Assembly (NCBI GenBank): GCA_016706225.1
Contig: JADJKB010000008.1
Location: forward strand, 558,001-622,000
Source of the DNA: Myxococcales bacterium
GTDB lineage: Bacteria > Myxococcota_A > Polyangia > Polyangiales > Polyangiaceae
DNA: 64,000 nt
Direction: 5' to 3'
Shown: positions 51,555 to 60,405 of the stretch, in pieces
How positions within the stretch are numbered: position 1 is the stretch's first letter
How the letters are laid out: every line of letters starts with the position of its first letter
Made by a program: the position numbers and the translations under genes
The notes under the pieces: generated by a model
Database searches by the model: none
What the model was told of the DNA's origin: nothing
Seen by the model: the letters and a program-made list of their open reading frames with translations, nothing else

Positions 51555-53545
51555 GGGCCGACCGAGCCGAGCGCGAGCTCGGTGAAATAGGTGAATCGTT
51601 CGAGCACACGGTGACCAAAGGCAGGGCGTTTGCGGCGGGCGTTGTTGCCGAAGTCCTGGTCCAAGAGCACCTTGCGCTCGGGATCGACGATGGCGCCGAC
51701 GACCTCGTCGGGCCCGGTCGCTTCGAATGTGGCCCAGTCGCCGTGACCGTCGAAGTAACGCCGTTCACTCTTGCCCGACGCGAAGATCAGATCGACGTGG
51801 ACTGGAAACTCGAGCGTTCCGCGGCGGCGAACCAGCACGCGGCAGGAGTGGAGCGGGGCGTCTTTGGGTTTCTCTCGCTCGACGGTGGTCCGACCGGTCT
51901 GCCCGTCGAACACACCCGGGCTCGGTGTGCTCGGCACGCAGTCGAGGTCCGCGAGCACGTAGTCGACCCACCCCTTGTCGAACAGAGCCCGCTCCGCCAT
52001 GTCGTGGGCGTCGCTGCCCATCTCGGCCCGGAGCTCGTCCAGGAAGTTCTTCGGCAGCGGGTGGCCAAAACGCTGGCGCCGAGCGTAGTTGCCGAGCGCG
52101 CGCTCGAGCGCTTCGCGCCCCCAGACGTTGCCCAGGGTCTCCAGGATCAGAGCCGTGCGGGCGTAGACCAGCGCACCGATGCTCTGGAAACTGGAGAAGC
52201 GTGCTGCAGGCTGTGCGACGGGATCGTCGTGAGCGCTCTCGAGGGCGACCGCGCGCCGCGCCGCCGAGCCCGAAATCTCCAGCCCGAAGCTGGACACCAG
52301 CGAGCCCGAGCCGAAGATGGCGTTCATCGCGCCCGTCTCCGCGAACGTGTTGAGTCCCTCGTCGAGGAAAGGCCAAGTGTATTCGTCCGACGCGAGCATG
52401 CCCTGAAACCACTGGTGGCCAAGCTCGTGCACGGTCACGCCCTCGACCATGCGCAGGCCCGACCAGGGTGCCCACCACGGCCCGCCGGTGGTGATGAGCG
52501 TCGGGTACTCCATGCCGCCGGCGTTCTTGGCGTGTTCGGGGGGATGAACGACGGTGAGCGTGGGGTGCGGATAGGGGCCGTACAGCTGGTTCATGCGAGG
52601 CAGCGCCGCGCGCACCGCAGACAGCTCGACGCCCGCGTTCTTTTCATGCCCCGGCGGATACAGCACCCGCACGTCGACCCCGGCGATGGTCTCGCGCTTT
52701 TCTCGAAAGTCCGGCCAGGCGGTCCACGCGAAATCGTGGACCCGATCCGCTTCGAAGCTGAGGTGTCTGCGGTCGCCGTCGACCTCGTTCTTCGTCTCGC
52801 GTCCGGTCGCGCCGACGATCATCTGGCGCGGCACGTCGAGGTTCACCTGGTAGCGACCGAAATCCGCGTAGAACTCCGCCTGCGGATGAAAGGTGAAATG
52901 GGCCCAGCGCCCGTCTGCTTCGCGGCGGGCGAGCTTGGGAAACCACTGGCCGACGAAATGGAAGTTCCCGGAGTAACCGCTGCGCTCCACGATGCTCGGC
53001 AAACGACTGGTCCACTCGAAATCGATCGTCAGGGTCTTGCCCGGCAGAACCTCGCTGGGCAACGGCAGGCGAATGTCGGTTTGGTCTTCCGGATCCCCCG
53101 GGCTCACGCGCGCCGCGTCGGGCCACAGGTCCTTGTTGCCGAGCTCGCGGATCGAGAGCCGCGAAACGTCGATGTAACCCCAATCGGTGCCGTGCTCTCC
53201 GCTCCGGCCTGCACCAAAAGGTGAGCGCAGAAAGACCGTCCGTTCGTTCTTGAAGGCGTTGAGGTAGAGGTGAAACCACAGCTCACGCGTGGGTTCACGC
53301 GCGGTATTGAGCCAGGTGAGCGTGCCCTTGCCGGTGATGATGTGAGTGGCCGCGTCGAGGCGGGCGTCGAGCACGTAGGAAGCCACCCGCGCAGGCTCGG
53401 CGCTGGGTGGGGGAGCCGGCGCGCTATCGGTCGGCTTCGGTGTCGCGCCGAGGGTGTCCGCGAGGCTCTCCCGGCTCCCGGCCAGGAGCAGCAGCCCCAG
53501 CGCCGAGAGTGTGACGCCGCCGAGCAGCTCAGCGAGTCGCGCCAT
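51551..53545 (-). CDS. M1-family zinc metallopeptidase, exported
   Basis: A 664-residue aminopeptidase-type protein with a signal sequence or TM anchor (about residues 9-28). The M1 signature is complete: HELGHQW with zinc ligands H373 and H377 and base E374, third ligand E396 in FLDEGLNTFAE (His-x18-Glu), and GGMEYP (343-348) in place of the exopeptidase GAMEN motif. The deviating GAMEN motif leaves exo- versus endo-activity open. ATG start overlaps the preceding gene by 17 bases. It belongs to the Hsp70 run and may degrade misfolded envelope proteins. Confidence 0.88.
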   Translation of the reverse strand: MARLAELLGGVTLSALGLLLLAGSRESLADTLGATPKPTDSAPAPPPSAEPARVASYVLDARLDAATHIITGKGTLTWLNTAREPTRELWFHLYLNAFKNERTVFLRSPFGAGRSGEHGTDWGYIDVSRLSIRELGNKDLWPDAARVSPGDPEDQTDIRLPLPSEVLPGKTLTIDFEWTSRLPSIVERSGYSGNFHFVGQWFPKLARREADGRWAHFTFHPQAEFYADFGRYQVNLDVPRQMIVGATGRETKNEVDGDRRHLSFEADRVHDFAWTAWPDFREKRETIAGVDVRVLYPPGHEKNAGVELSAVRAALPRMNQLYGPYPHPTLTVVHPPEHAKNAGGMEYPTLITTGGPWWAPWSGLRMVEGVTVHELGHQWFQGMLASDEYTWPFLDEGLNTFAETGAMNAIFGSGSLVSSFGLEISGSAARRAVALESAHDDPVAQPAARFSSFQSIGALVYARTALILETLGNVWGREALERALGNYARRQRFGHPLPKNFLDELRAEMGSDAHDMAERALFDKGWVDYVLADLDCVPSTPSPGVFDGQTGRTTVEREKPKDAPLHSCRVLVRRRGTLEFPVHVDLIFASGKSERRYFDGHGDWATFEATGPDEVVGAIVDPERKVLLDQDFGNNARRKRPAFGHRVLERFTYFTELALGSVGP

Positions 53546-54362
53546 CTTCGCCGAGCGCGATGACTCGCTGCTCGAGCAGGGTGTGCATGATTCGAAGCGC
53601 GTCGAGGCGAGGCATGCCGCTGATGTCCAAGATCTCCTCGAGCGACGAGCTGCCGTCGACCAATGAGAGCAGGAACCCGGCGCGGTGGTCGAGCGAGAGC
53701 CAGCGGACCTGGTCGGGAGCGATGGCGACCTTCACGGACTGTTCCAGCGAGCCGAGCCGAGCCGAGTACATCTGCAGCAGCACCTCGCGGCAGCTCTCGG
53801 CGAAACGGGCGGCGTCCTCGTTGCCCGGCTCTGACTCCAGGAGCGCCTCGGCCAGCTCCAGCGCGCCCGTGAAATCGCCGGCGGCGTAGCGGTCGCGCAT
53901 TCGGCTGACGACCGGCTCTTCGACCGCGGGCGCGATGGGCGTCTCGAAGTCGGCCTCGAGGGATTCCGCGCTCAGACCGAGCTGCATTGCGTCGGGCGCT
54001 TTGTCGGACGGCAGGTGGAGGCCGAGGTCGTCGAACTTCTCCCGCTCGCCCATGGGCTCGTCGAGGTCCGGCACACTGTCGCCGAGGCCGATGGGGGTCC
54101 GGCGTTCGAAGCGGTGGTCGCCGAGAGGCTGCACGCCCGAGGCCTCCTCCTTCTCCTCGGCCAGCGCCATCGCGTGCCGAACGTAGTCGTCGCTTGGCTC
54201 CTCCGGGATGCTCGTGACCCGCTGAAACTCGTCCGCCTCGAGATCCGGGACAACCTGCAAACCGGCGAGGGGGATCGTCCCGCTCGCGTCGTCGTCCCAC
54301 GCCATGTCGATCAGCTCGAGATCGGCGGGGGACTTGCTGGGTTTGCTGCTGTCGTTGCCCAT
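53529..54362 (-). CDS. Hypothetical protein with TPR-like segment and winged-helix-like end
   Basis: A 277-residue cytosolic protein. Residues 1-150 are acidic and low in structure; 152-200 looks like one or two TPR helices (YAAGDFTGALELAEALLESE); 213-270 is a compact domain, KVAIAPDQVRWLSLDHRAGF then LSLVDGSSSLEEILDISGM, with the look of a small winged helix. The same pattern occurs at residues 10-70 of the J-protein upstream (GPEEAFVLTRVDGRSSEADI). It directly follows dnaK and precedes the M1 peptidase. Function unknown; I infer an adaptor of the Hsp70 system. Confidence 0.66.
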   Translation of the reverse strand: MGNDSSKPSKSPADLELIDMAWDDDASGTIPLAGLQVVPDLEADEFQRVTSIPEEPSDDYVRHAMALAEEKEEASGVQPLGDHRFERRTPIGLGDSVPDLDEPMGEREKFDDLGLHLPSDKAPDAMQLGLSAESLEADFETPIAPAVEEPVVSRMRDRYAAGDFTGALELAEALLESEPGNEDAARFAESCREVLLQMYSARLGSLEQSVKVAIAPDQVRWLSLDHRAGFLLSLVDGSSSLEEILDISGMPRLDALRIMHTLLEQRVIALGEDGATR

Positions 54363-54393
54363 TTACCTTCGTCCAGGCGCGGCTTCGATCACT

Positions 54394-56220
54394 TCAGGAA
54401 CGTGCCACGACCCCCTTGAACATGCGCTCGGTGCGCTGAAGCTGCTCGATCTGCTCCTTGAGACCGTCGCTGTCGCCCTTCTCGATGCACGCGCGCGTCG
54501 CTTCCACGATGCGCTTGGCCTTGCTCATGGCGTCGCGTCCGAAGTCGGCTCCGCCCACCACGCGCTCCACGTCGGGGAAGAGGCGCTCGACCTCGGCGAC
54601 CAGGGACTCGGCCTGTTGTTTCAGGCCCTCGAACGCCTCGTCGTGACGGCGCTCGACCATGTAGTCCTTGGCGTTCTCCATCATGCTCTTGATTTCGTCC
54701 TGGGTCAGACCGCTGGTGGCGGTGACCTGGATCGACTGAGCCTGGCCGGTCTCGAGATCCTTCGCGTGCACACTGACGATGCCGTCCGTGTTGATCTCGA
54801 ACGTGACCTCGATCTCGACGTGCCCCTTGGGCGCGCGGCGGAGTCCGGTGAGGATGAACTCGCCGAGCAATTCGTTCTCGTCGGCCTTCTTGCTCTCGCC
54901 CTGCATGACGAGGATCTTCACCGCGGTCTGATCGTCGCGGCTGGTGGTGAACACCTTCGTCCGGCTGGTCGGGACCGTGGTGTTCTGGGGGATCAGCTCC
55001 TCGAAATAGCTGCCAAACGTCATGATGCCGAGCGCGTGCGGCGTGACGTCCAGCAGGATCATCTCGTGTTTCTCTTCGACCAGGGCAGCGCCCTGGATCG
55101 CCGCGCCGAGGGCCACGACCTCGTCCGGGTGCACGGTCTTGCTCGGCTCCCGGTTGAAGAAGTCGGCCACGGACTTCTGGATCGTGGGCATGCGGGTCAT
55201 GCCGCCGACCAAGATCACGTCTTCGACCTCGTCGACGCCCAGCTTGGCGTCGTCGAGGGCCTGTTTGCAGATGTCGACGGTGCGCTCGACCAGGTCCTCG
55301 GTGAGCTGTTCCAAGGTCTGGCGGGTCAGCGTGCGCTGCAGATGAAGCGCCTCGTTGCGGCCGGTCGAGATGATGAACGGGAGGTTGATCTCCGTCTCTT
55401 TCACGCTCGAGAGCTCACACTTGGCCTTCTCCGCCGCGTCCCTCAGCCGTTGGAGGGCCATGCGGTCCTGGCGGAGATCGATCTCGTGCTCCTCTTTGAA
55501 GCTCTCCACCAGCCAGTCGATGATCCTGGCGTCGAAGTCCTCGCCGCCCAGGAACGTGTCACCGGTCGTGCTGATGACCTTGAACACGCCGTGGGCCCCG
55601 ATCTCGAGGATGCTGATGTCGAAGGTGCCGCCGCCGAGGTCGTACACCGCGACGGTGCGGTCCAGGTCCTTGCCGAAGCCGTAGGACAGCGAGGCCGCCG
55701 TCGGTTCGTTGATGATGCGGATGACGTCGAGCCCGGCAATGGCCCCGGCGTCCTTGGTGGCCTGGCGCTGATTGTCGTTGAAGTACGCCGGCACGGTCAC
55801 GACGGCCTTGCTGACCGGGTGCCCGAGGTAGTCCTCGGCGATGACCCGCATCTCTTGCAAGATCATCGAGCTGATTTCGGGCACGGAGTAGGTCTTGTCG
55901 CGCAGCTTGATCCGCACGTCACCGTGGGGCCCTTCGACGATCGAGTAACTCGACGTCATCAGCGCGTTCTTGACCTGTGGCGAGTTCCACTTGCGCCCGA
56001 TCAGCCGTTTGGCCGCGTAGACCGTGTTCTCGGCGTTGGTGATCGCCTGACGCTTGGCGATGTGGCCAACGAGACGCTTTCCCGCTTCCGTCACGGCGAC
56101 GATGCTCGGAGTGGTCTTGTAGCCCCCGCGATTGGGGATGACGACGGGCGCTTCGCCCTCCATGACCGCGACGCACGAGTTCGTCGTGCCGAGGTCGATT
56201 CCGATGACCTTTTCCGCCAT
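54394..56220 (-). CDS. Hsp70 chaperone (DnaK paralogue)
   Basis: An ATP-dependent chaperone of 608 residues. The nucleotide-binding domain (about 1-380) has GIDLGTTNSCVAV, AVVTVPAYFND, INEPTAAS and VYDLGGGTFDIS; the substrate domain has DVTPHALGI, EFILTGLRRAPKGH and EVTFEINTDGI. It is about 30 residues shorter than E. coli DnaK and lacks the acidic EEVD-like or Gly-rich tail, ending RMFKGVVARS. It is not next to grpE; instead it has its own J-protein directly upstream (35-base gap). Myxobacteria have several such specialised Hsp70s, for example SglK in Myxococcus. Called a paralogue by context. Confidence 0.93.
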   Translation of the reverse strand: MAEKVIGIDLGTTNSCVAVMEGEAPVVIPNRGGYKTTPSIVAVTEAGKRLVGHIAKRQAITNAENTVYAAKRLIGRKWNSPQVKNALMTSSYSIVEGPHGDVRIKLRDKTYSVPEISSMILQEMRVIAEDYLGHPVSKAVVTVPAYFNDNQRQATKDAGAIAGLDVIRIINEPTAASLSYGFGKDLDRTVAVYDLGGGTFDISILEIGAHGVFKVISTTGDTFLGGEDFDARIIDWLVESFKEEHEIDLRQDRMALQRLRDAAEKAKCELSSVKETEINLPFIISTGRNEALHLQRTLTRQTLEQLTEDLVERTVDICKQALDDAKLGVDEVEDVILVGGMTRMPTIQKSVADFFNREPSKTVHPDEVVALGAAIQGAALVEEKHEMILLDVTPHALGIMTFGSYFEELIPQNTTVPTSRTKVFTTSRDDQTAVKILVMQGESKKADENELLGEFILTGLRRAPKGHVEIEVTFEINTDGIVSVHAKDLETGQAQSIQVTATSGLTQDEIKSMMENAKDYMVERRHDEAFEGLKQQAESLVAEVERLFPDVERVVGGADFGRDAMSKAKRIVEATRACIEKGDSDGLKEQIEQLQRTERMFKGVVARS

Positions 56221-56255
56221 TGTTCCCTTTCCAAGTCTCCGAGTCGTTCAGCGGA

Positions 56256-57749
56256 TCAAGCGTCTCCGCGCTTGATGCGTTTGATCCAGTCCTTGATCGT
56301 ATCATCGCCCGGATTCATCTGGCCGATGCGCTCGAACTCCGCCAAGGCGCTCTCTTTCATGCCCGCTTTGACGTAGATCTTGGCCAGGGTGAGCCGAGGT
56401 TCGACGGCCTTGGGGGCCAGCGCAACGGCCTTCCGGGCCATGTCCCCGGCCTTGCGCAGGTCGCCACCCCCCTCGTACAGGCAGGTCGCCACCTTGGCGA
56501 AAATGTTCGCGTTGGGCTTGCCACGCGAGACCTTTTCGTAGGTCTGCGCGGCCTCCAGGAAGTGCTTGTTGGATTCCTCGTACTTTGCCTGCTCGAGGTA
56601 GGTGTCGGCGAGGAGCGCGCTGGCCTTGTCTTGCACCATCTCGAAACGCTCCTTGAGGGCTTCGTCGTCGGGCGCGAGGCTGACCGCAATGCGCAGAGCA
56701 TTGGCCGCGGAGATCACGTCGCGGGTGGCCATCGCGCCTTCGGCGGCGTCGACGTACTTCTTGACCTGGTTCTCCCGCGCCTGGCTCAGCCGCGCTTCGT
56801 AGCGGCGCTTGAGCTCGTCCGCCACGTGCTCCTGGATGGCAATGCGGTTGGACGGCGGGGCTTCCGGCGGCACCGAGGCTCGCCCCGGAGGTACCATCGA
56901 GCCGCGCAGCTTTCGCGCCAGCGCGCGCCGCCGCTCTTCAGGGTCCGCCGCCGGTGGCCAGGACGTGCTCGGTGGCGCCTGGCTCGCGCGCTCCGAGAGC
57001 CGCGCTTCTTGCTCAATTCGCTGCCTCACCGCCTCGAGCTCGGTGCTCTCGGTGCGCATCGCTCGCTCCAGCGCCTTGGTCCGACTCTGTGCGGCAAGAT
57101 AGATGTCGTACTCGTCGCGCGTCGCCTTGCGCGCCAAGACCTCCTGCGCCTCGGTCAGGCGCTGGAACACCCGCTCGAGCTTGAGCTTGAAGCTGCCCAG
57201 CTTCTTTCCGTAGTATTTATCCGGGTGGAAGATCCCGACGACCTTGAAGTAGGCATCCTTGATGACCTTCTTGTCGGCGTCGGTGCTGACCTCCAGGAGC
57301 TCGTAGTGAGAGACCGTCTCGAGCCGATAGTAGTAGTCGAGGATCTTGCGCTTGCGCGGCAGCTCGAGCTCGACGTCCTCGTCCAGCTCGCCGGGATCGT
57401 AAAGGGCGGAGGCGGGGTGGGCTGCGTCCTGTTGCTCGGTTGATTTAGCCTCGATGACCGGGTGCGAAATTCGCACGCCCGGAGGGACGGTCGGCTGCTC
57501 CCTCTGCGGAGGCGCCGAGGACGTGGCCGCAACGGCGTCTTCGTAGCGAACCGCCCCGAGCTCCACGAGGCGCTTGAGGCTCTCCTTCACCCGACCACTG
57601 TCGATGCCCGTCGCGGCAGCGATGTCGGCTTCACTCGAGCGGCCATCGACGCGTGTCAGGACGAAGGCTTCCTCTGGACCGATGGGCAGCGCGCGCATGT
57701 CGATGCCGTCGACCACGCGAGGCAGTCGAGCCTGTTCACGCGATTGCAC
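56256..57749 (-). CDS. J-domain protein with N-terminal winged-helix-like module and C-terminal TPRs
   Basis: A 497-residue co-chaperone. Residues about 10-70 form a small helical module (IGPEEAFVLTRVDGRSSEAD) like the one in the 53529-54362 product. The J-domain (148-218) has the HPD motif at 175-177 in GIFHPDKYYGKK, needed to stimulate Hsp70 ATPase. A long coiled-coil region (about 220-360) follows, then three TPR-like repeats (about 360-490). It lacks DnaJ's Gly/Phe and zinc-finger parts. GTG 57749 starts it behind GAGGG (57753-57757); an upstream open frame runs into the acyltransferase gene. It lies directly before dnaK. Confidence 0.85.
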   Translation of the reverse strand: MQSREQARLPRVVDGIDMRALPIGPEEAFVLTRVDGRSSEADIAAATGIDSGRVKESLKRLVELGAVRYEDAVAATSSAPPQREQPTVPPGVRISHPVIEAKSTEQQDAAHPASALYDPGELDEDVELELPRKRKILDYYYRLETVSHYELLEVSTDADKKVIKDAYFKVVGIFHPDKYYGKKLGSFKLKLERVFQRLTEAQEVLARKATRDEYDIYLAAQSRTKALERAMRTESTELEAVRQRIEQEARLSERASQAPPSTSWPPAADPEERRRALARKLRGSMVPPGRASVPPEAPPSNRIAIQEHVADELKRRYEARLSQARENQVKKYVDAAEGAMATRDVISAANALRIAVSLAPDDEALKERFEMVQDKASALLADTYLEQAKYEESNKHFLEAAQTYEKVSRGKPNANIFAKVATCLYEGGGDLRKAGDMARKAVALAPKAVEPRLTLAKIYVKAGMKESALAEFERIGQMNPGDDTIKDWIKRIKRGDA

Positions 57750-57817
57750 TATCCCTCGGTCTCCAAGCGCCCAAAATACCCGTCGAAGCCTAGCCCGTGG
57801 GTCGATTCTTCTGCAAA

Positions 57818-58750
57818 TCAGCCAGGGTCGCCCGGAGCCATCCACAGCCACCAGTCTCGCCCGCTGGAAATGGCCTCCGATAGCGCGGACACAACGCGCT
57901 GCGTCATGACGTGCGCGTCGGCGTTTTCACTGTCGATGCGCCGAACGTGCAGCTGAAATCGGGCCGAGCCAGTCGGGCGCGTCAGGGACGCCACCAGCAG
58001 TGGAACGTGCGCGGCCAGGGCGAGGCGTGCCGGTCCCGTCGGCAAAAGAGTCCGCCGACCCAGAAAAATCACGTCCGTCGTCTCCACCCGCGCGGGCAGA
58101 TCCGCGAGCACACCGAGCAGGCGTCCGGTGCGGAGCGCACGCACCATGCGCGTTGGCGCGCCCGCTCGCCCTCGGTGGATCACGGTCACCCCTCGCGCCA
58201 GCCGATGCTCGTCGATGTGAGGGTCCAGGTCTTTGTCGTAGCTCTCTCGCACGACGACCGCTGTCGGGAGCCCCAGCTCGGTGACACGCGGCGCGATCAA
58301 CTCGAAGGGCCCGAGGTGCGCGCTGACCACCACCGCGCCGCCGGCGCACCGGAGCGCATGCTCCGCCGCCGGAGCGACGTCGATGAAATCACTCGCCCGT
58401 ACGTCGGGGCGTCGCAACAACAGACTGAGCGCCAGGCTCTCGCCGGCATTGACGAAGCAGCGCTGGGCAACACGTCTCGCTTCGTCATCCGACATCACGT
58501 CGGTCGCCCGCTCGCGCGCGCGGCGTCGCAGGCCGGGGGAGAACCACCAAACCAGTCGACCAAGCCCGCGTCCGAGCTGCCTCAGCGTCGAAGCCGGTAG
58601 ATGATCCGTGAAGCCGAGCGCGCAGCGCACCGCCGCGCGGATGCCGGCGTTCTTGCAGCGCTGCCAGGTGCTCCAGCGTTCGCCGAGGCGCTGGTCTCGC
58701 ACGCGGACCGGTAGGCCGCCGCTCGGGCTGACGAGAGCGGCGCGAGTCAC
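57818..58750 (-). CDS. LpxL/HtrB-type lysophospholipid or lipid A acyltransferase
   Basis: A 310-residue acyltransferase of the lipid A late-acyltransferase fold. The H-x4-E catalytic motif is H145...E150 in SAHLGPFE, followed by ESYDKDLDPH and the WWLWM end near residue 300. No N-terminal TM segment is obvious, though RLVWWFSPG is hydrophobic. Its GTG overlaps the previous stop by four bases (GTGA). In this run its product may change envelope lipids under the ECF regulator's control. Substrate unknown. Confidence 0.82.
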   Translation of the reverse strand: MTRAALVSPSGGLPVRVRDQRLGERWSTWQRCKNAGIRAAVRCALGFTDHLPASTLRQLGRGLGRLVWWFSPGLRRRARERATDVMSDDEARRVAQRCFVNAGESLALSLLLRRPDVRASDFIDVAPAAEHALRCAGGAVVVSAHLGPFELIAPRVTELGLPTAVVVRESYDKDLDPHIDEHRLARGVTVIHRGRAGAPTRMVRALRTGRLLGVLADLPARVETTDVIFLGRRTLLPTGPARLALAAHVPLLVASLTRPTGSARFQLHVRRIDSENADAHVMTQRVVSALSEAISSGRDWWLWMAPGDPG

Positions 58751-59187
58751 GAGTCGCAGCCGCGCCGCAATCGCTCCCGAGCTTCTGCGACGCGCTCGGT
58801 TGCCCTCTTGCAGCGGGCGCCGGGGTCGTCGGGCCCATTGAGAGTGCAGATCCGCGCCTTCGCGCGCTCCATCGAGGCCAGGGATTTCCTTGCGGTATCG
58901 CAGTCTCTGCCGGCCGAGAGCTCGCTGCCGAGGCGCTCGGCGCCCAGCTCGAGGGCCCGTTCGGCGTCGCCCAGCGAGGTCGGCGGCGGCTCGGCATATC
59001 CGCCCTGCAAGCCGTCCCCGTCCGAGCCCTCACCGCCCGGAGCCGGGCCGGATTCGGGGCTCTTGGATTCGGATTCCTTCGCTGCCGGCGCGCTGGTTGG
59101 GGCTCCGGCGGGAGGCATGGGACTCGCTCCACACGCCGCGATGGCGAGGCTCAGTGGTAGGCATACGAGGCCGAAGCGGCGGGTCAT
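58747..59187 (-). CDS. Lipoprotein, unknown function
   Basis: A 146-residue lipoprotein with lipobox AIAAC (C19), a Pro/Ser/Gly-rich linker (about 20-70) and a short helical, Cys-containing domain (CDTARKSLASMERAKARIC, CKRATERVAEARERLRRGC). ATG overlaps the previous stop (ATGA). No family recognised; the paired Cys helices suggest a disulfide hairpin in the periplasm. Confidence 0.65.
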   Translation of the reverse strand: MTRRFGLVCLPLSLAIAACGASPMPPAGAPTSAPAAKESESKSPESGPAPGGEGSDGDGLQGGYAEPPPTSLGDAERALELGAERLGSELSAGRDCDTARKSLASMERAKARICTLNGPDDPGARCKRATERVAEARERLRRGCDS

Positions 59188-59777
59188 TGGCCCGCCTCCG
59201 CTGGGCCCGTTGCTTTCTCGATCACCTCGGCTTGGATCACCATCGACTTCTCGAACGCATCGAGGGCGCGCTTCTTGGCCTCTTCAGCCGCCGCAGACTC
59301 ACCCTTGTCTTTCAAGCTCTTGCCGAGGCGCTCTTCGACCAGGCCTCGGATCTCGAACAGGTGGCCTCGGAAGTAGGTGGTCTCCTTGGCGAGCTCGAGT
59401 CCACGCTCGACGTCGCGCGCGGCTGCGGGATACAGGCCAAGCTGACTCTTCAGATCGGCGAGGCGCGCCAGGCTGTCGGCCAGCACCTCGCGAACTTCGG
59501 GCGCGCTCGGCGATGCGCCGCCCGGCGCGGGGCCGTCGACCAGGCCCTGGAGCGCGTGGACCGCTTGTTCGAGCCGGCCGGCTTCTTCGTGAAGATCTGC
59601 GCTGTGGTGAGCAGCCTTGGCTCGCGAGAGGAACGCCAAGAGCACAGGATCGATCGGCGCGGCGGCGTCGCCGTCCGGCGCTCGCTCGCTCGAACCCTTG
59701 CTGCACGCGCCGAGCGTGAGGGCCAGCGCGACGCCGAGCAGGCAGACCAGCCGAGAGAGGGGGTGTCGACGGGACAT
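59184..59777 (-). CDS. Lipoprotein with TPR-like helices
   Basis: A 197-residue lipoprotein, lipobox LGAC (C25), with a helical body of TPR-like pattern: SADLHEEAGRLEQAVHALQG, YPAAARDVERGLELAKETTY, and ALDAFEKSMVIQAEVIEKAT. ATG 59777 was chosen since it begins the signal peptide; it lies one base beyond the end of the anti-sigma gene. It probably acts as a periplasmic scaffold. Confidence 0.68.
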   Translation of the reverse strand: MSRRHPLSRLVCLLGVALALTLGACSKGSSERAPDGDAAAPIDPVLLAFLSRAKAAHHSADLHEEAGRLEQAVHALQGLVDGPAPGGASPSAPEVREVLADSLARLADLKSQLGLYPAAARDVERGLELAKETTYFRGHLFEIRGLVEERLGKSLKDKGESAAAEEAKKRALDAFEKSMVIQAEVIEKATGPAEAGQ

Positions 59778-59778
59778 G

Positions 59779-60405
59779 TCAGCGAACCCCCCACAAAGCG
59801 TAGCGGTTGGATCTGAGCTCCCTCGAGCGGGCCAGGGCGATGCGATCGACGCGCGCCGTGGTCTCCGTCGCCTCGAATTTCTCCGAGAACATGGCGGCGG
59901 TCGAGCGTGAGACGGCGAGGTCTGCGGCGCGCCGCGCGAACCCCTCGTGACCCGCGTCGAGCGCGGGCGCGAGCACCAGGAACCAGCCTGCAGCGAGCGC
60001 TGCGATGGCAGTGGCTGCAGTCCCGAACGCCACGAACCGCACGTTGTTTCGGCGCGGGGCACCGGTGCGCCGCCCGAGCACCCGGGCGGCGACCCGCTCG
60101 GCAGCGAGGGCGCCGAGCTTGTCCGGAGTGGCGGCCGAGCGGAGTGCGTGGGCCAGCTCAGCAGCCGGATGTGCTCCGCGGCCTTCGAGTGCCTCGCGGA
60201 GTCGCGTGCTCTCCGCGATCTCTTCCGGGCTCGGGGGCGCCAGCGGATCTTCCAGTGCCGCGGCGATCAGCGCCTCATTGACGGCCTCGTCCAGCGCGCT
60301 GGGTGCGAAGGCCGCGCGGAGTGCGCGGCACAGCTCCTCCTCCTGCTCCTCCGGCAAGAGCGGGAGGTCGGCGTCGGTCGCGGGGTCTTTGGGGTGTTCG
60401 GTCAT
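59779..60405 (-). CDS. Putative anti-sigma factor, membrane-bound
   Basis: A 208-residue protein with a cytosolic N-terminal helical domain (about 1-120), one TM segment (about 125-150) and a short outer part. It overlaps the ECF sigma gene by four bases (ATGA). Position, topology and size are those of ECF anti-sigma factors, but the classical HxxxCxxC zinc motif is missing, so it is not a ZAS-type protein. I infer that it holds the sigma factor at the membrane. Confidence 0.66.
   Translation of the reverse strand: MTEHPKDPATDADLPLLPEEQEEELCRALRAAFAPSALDEAVNEALIAAALEDPLAPPSPEEIAESTRLREALEGRGAHPAAELAHALRSAATPDKLGALAAERVAARVLGRRTGAPRRNNVRFVAFGTAATAIAALAAGWFLVLAPALDAGHEGFARRAADLAVSRSTAAMFSEKFEATETTARVDRIALARSRELRSNRYALWGVR

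Noticed and set aside
54304..56376. Long open frame antisense to the Hsp70 gene
   Set aside because: It mirrors the dnaK codons in high-GC DNA; its product is low-complexity (DLDRLSLAGLE-type) without domains, whereas the other strand encodes an unmistakable Hsp70.
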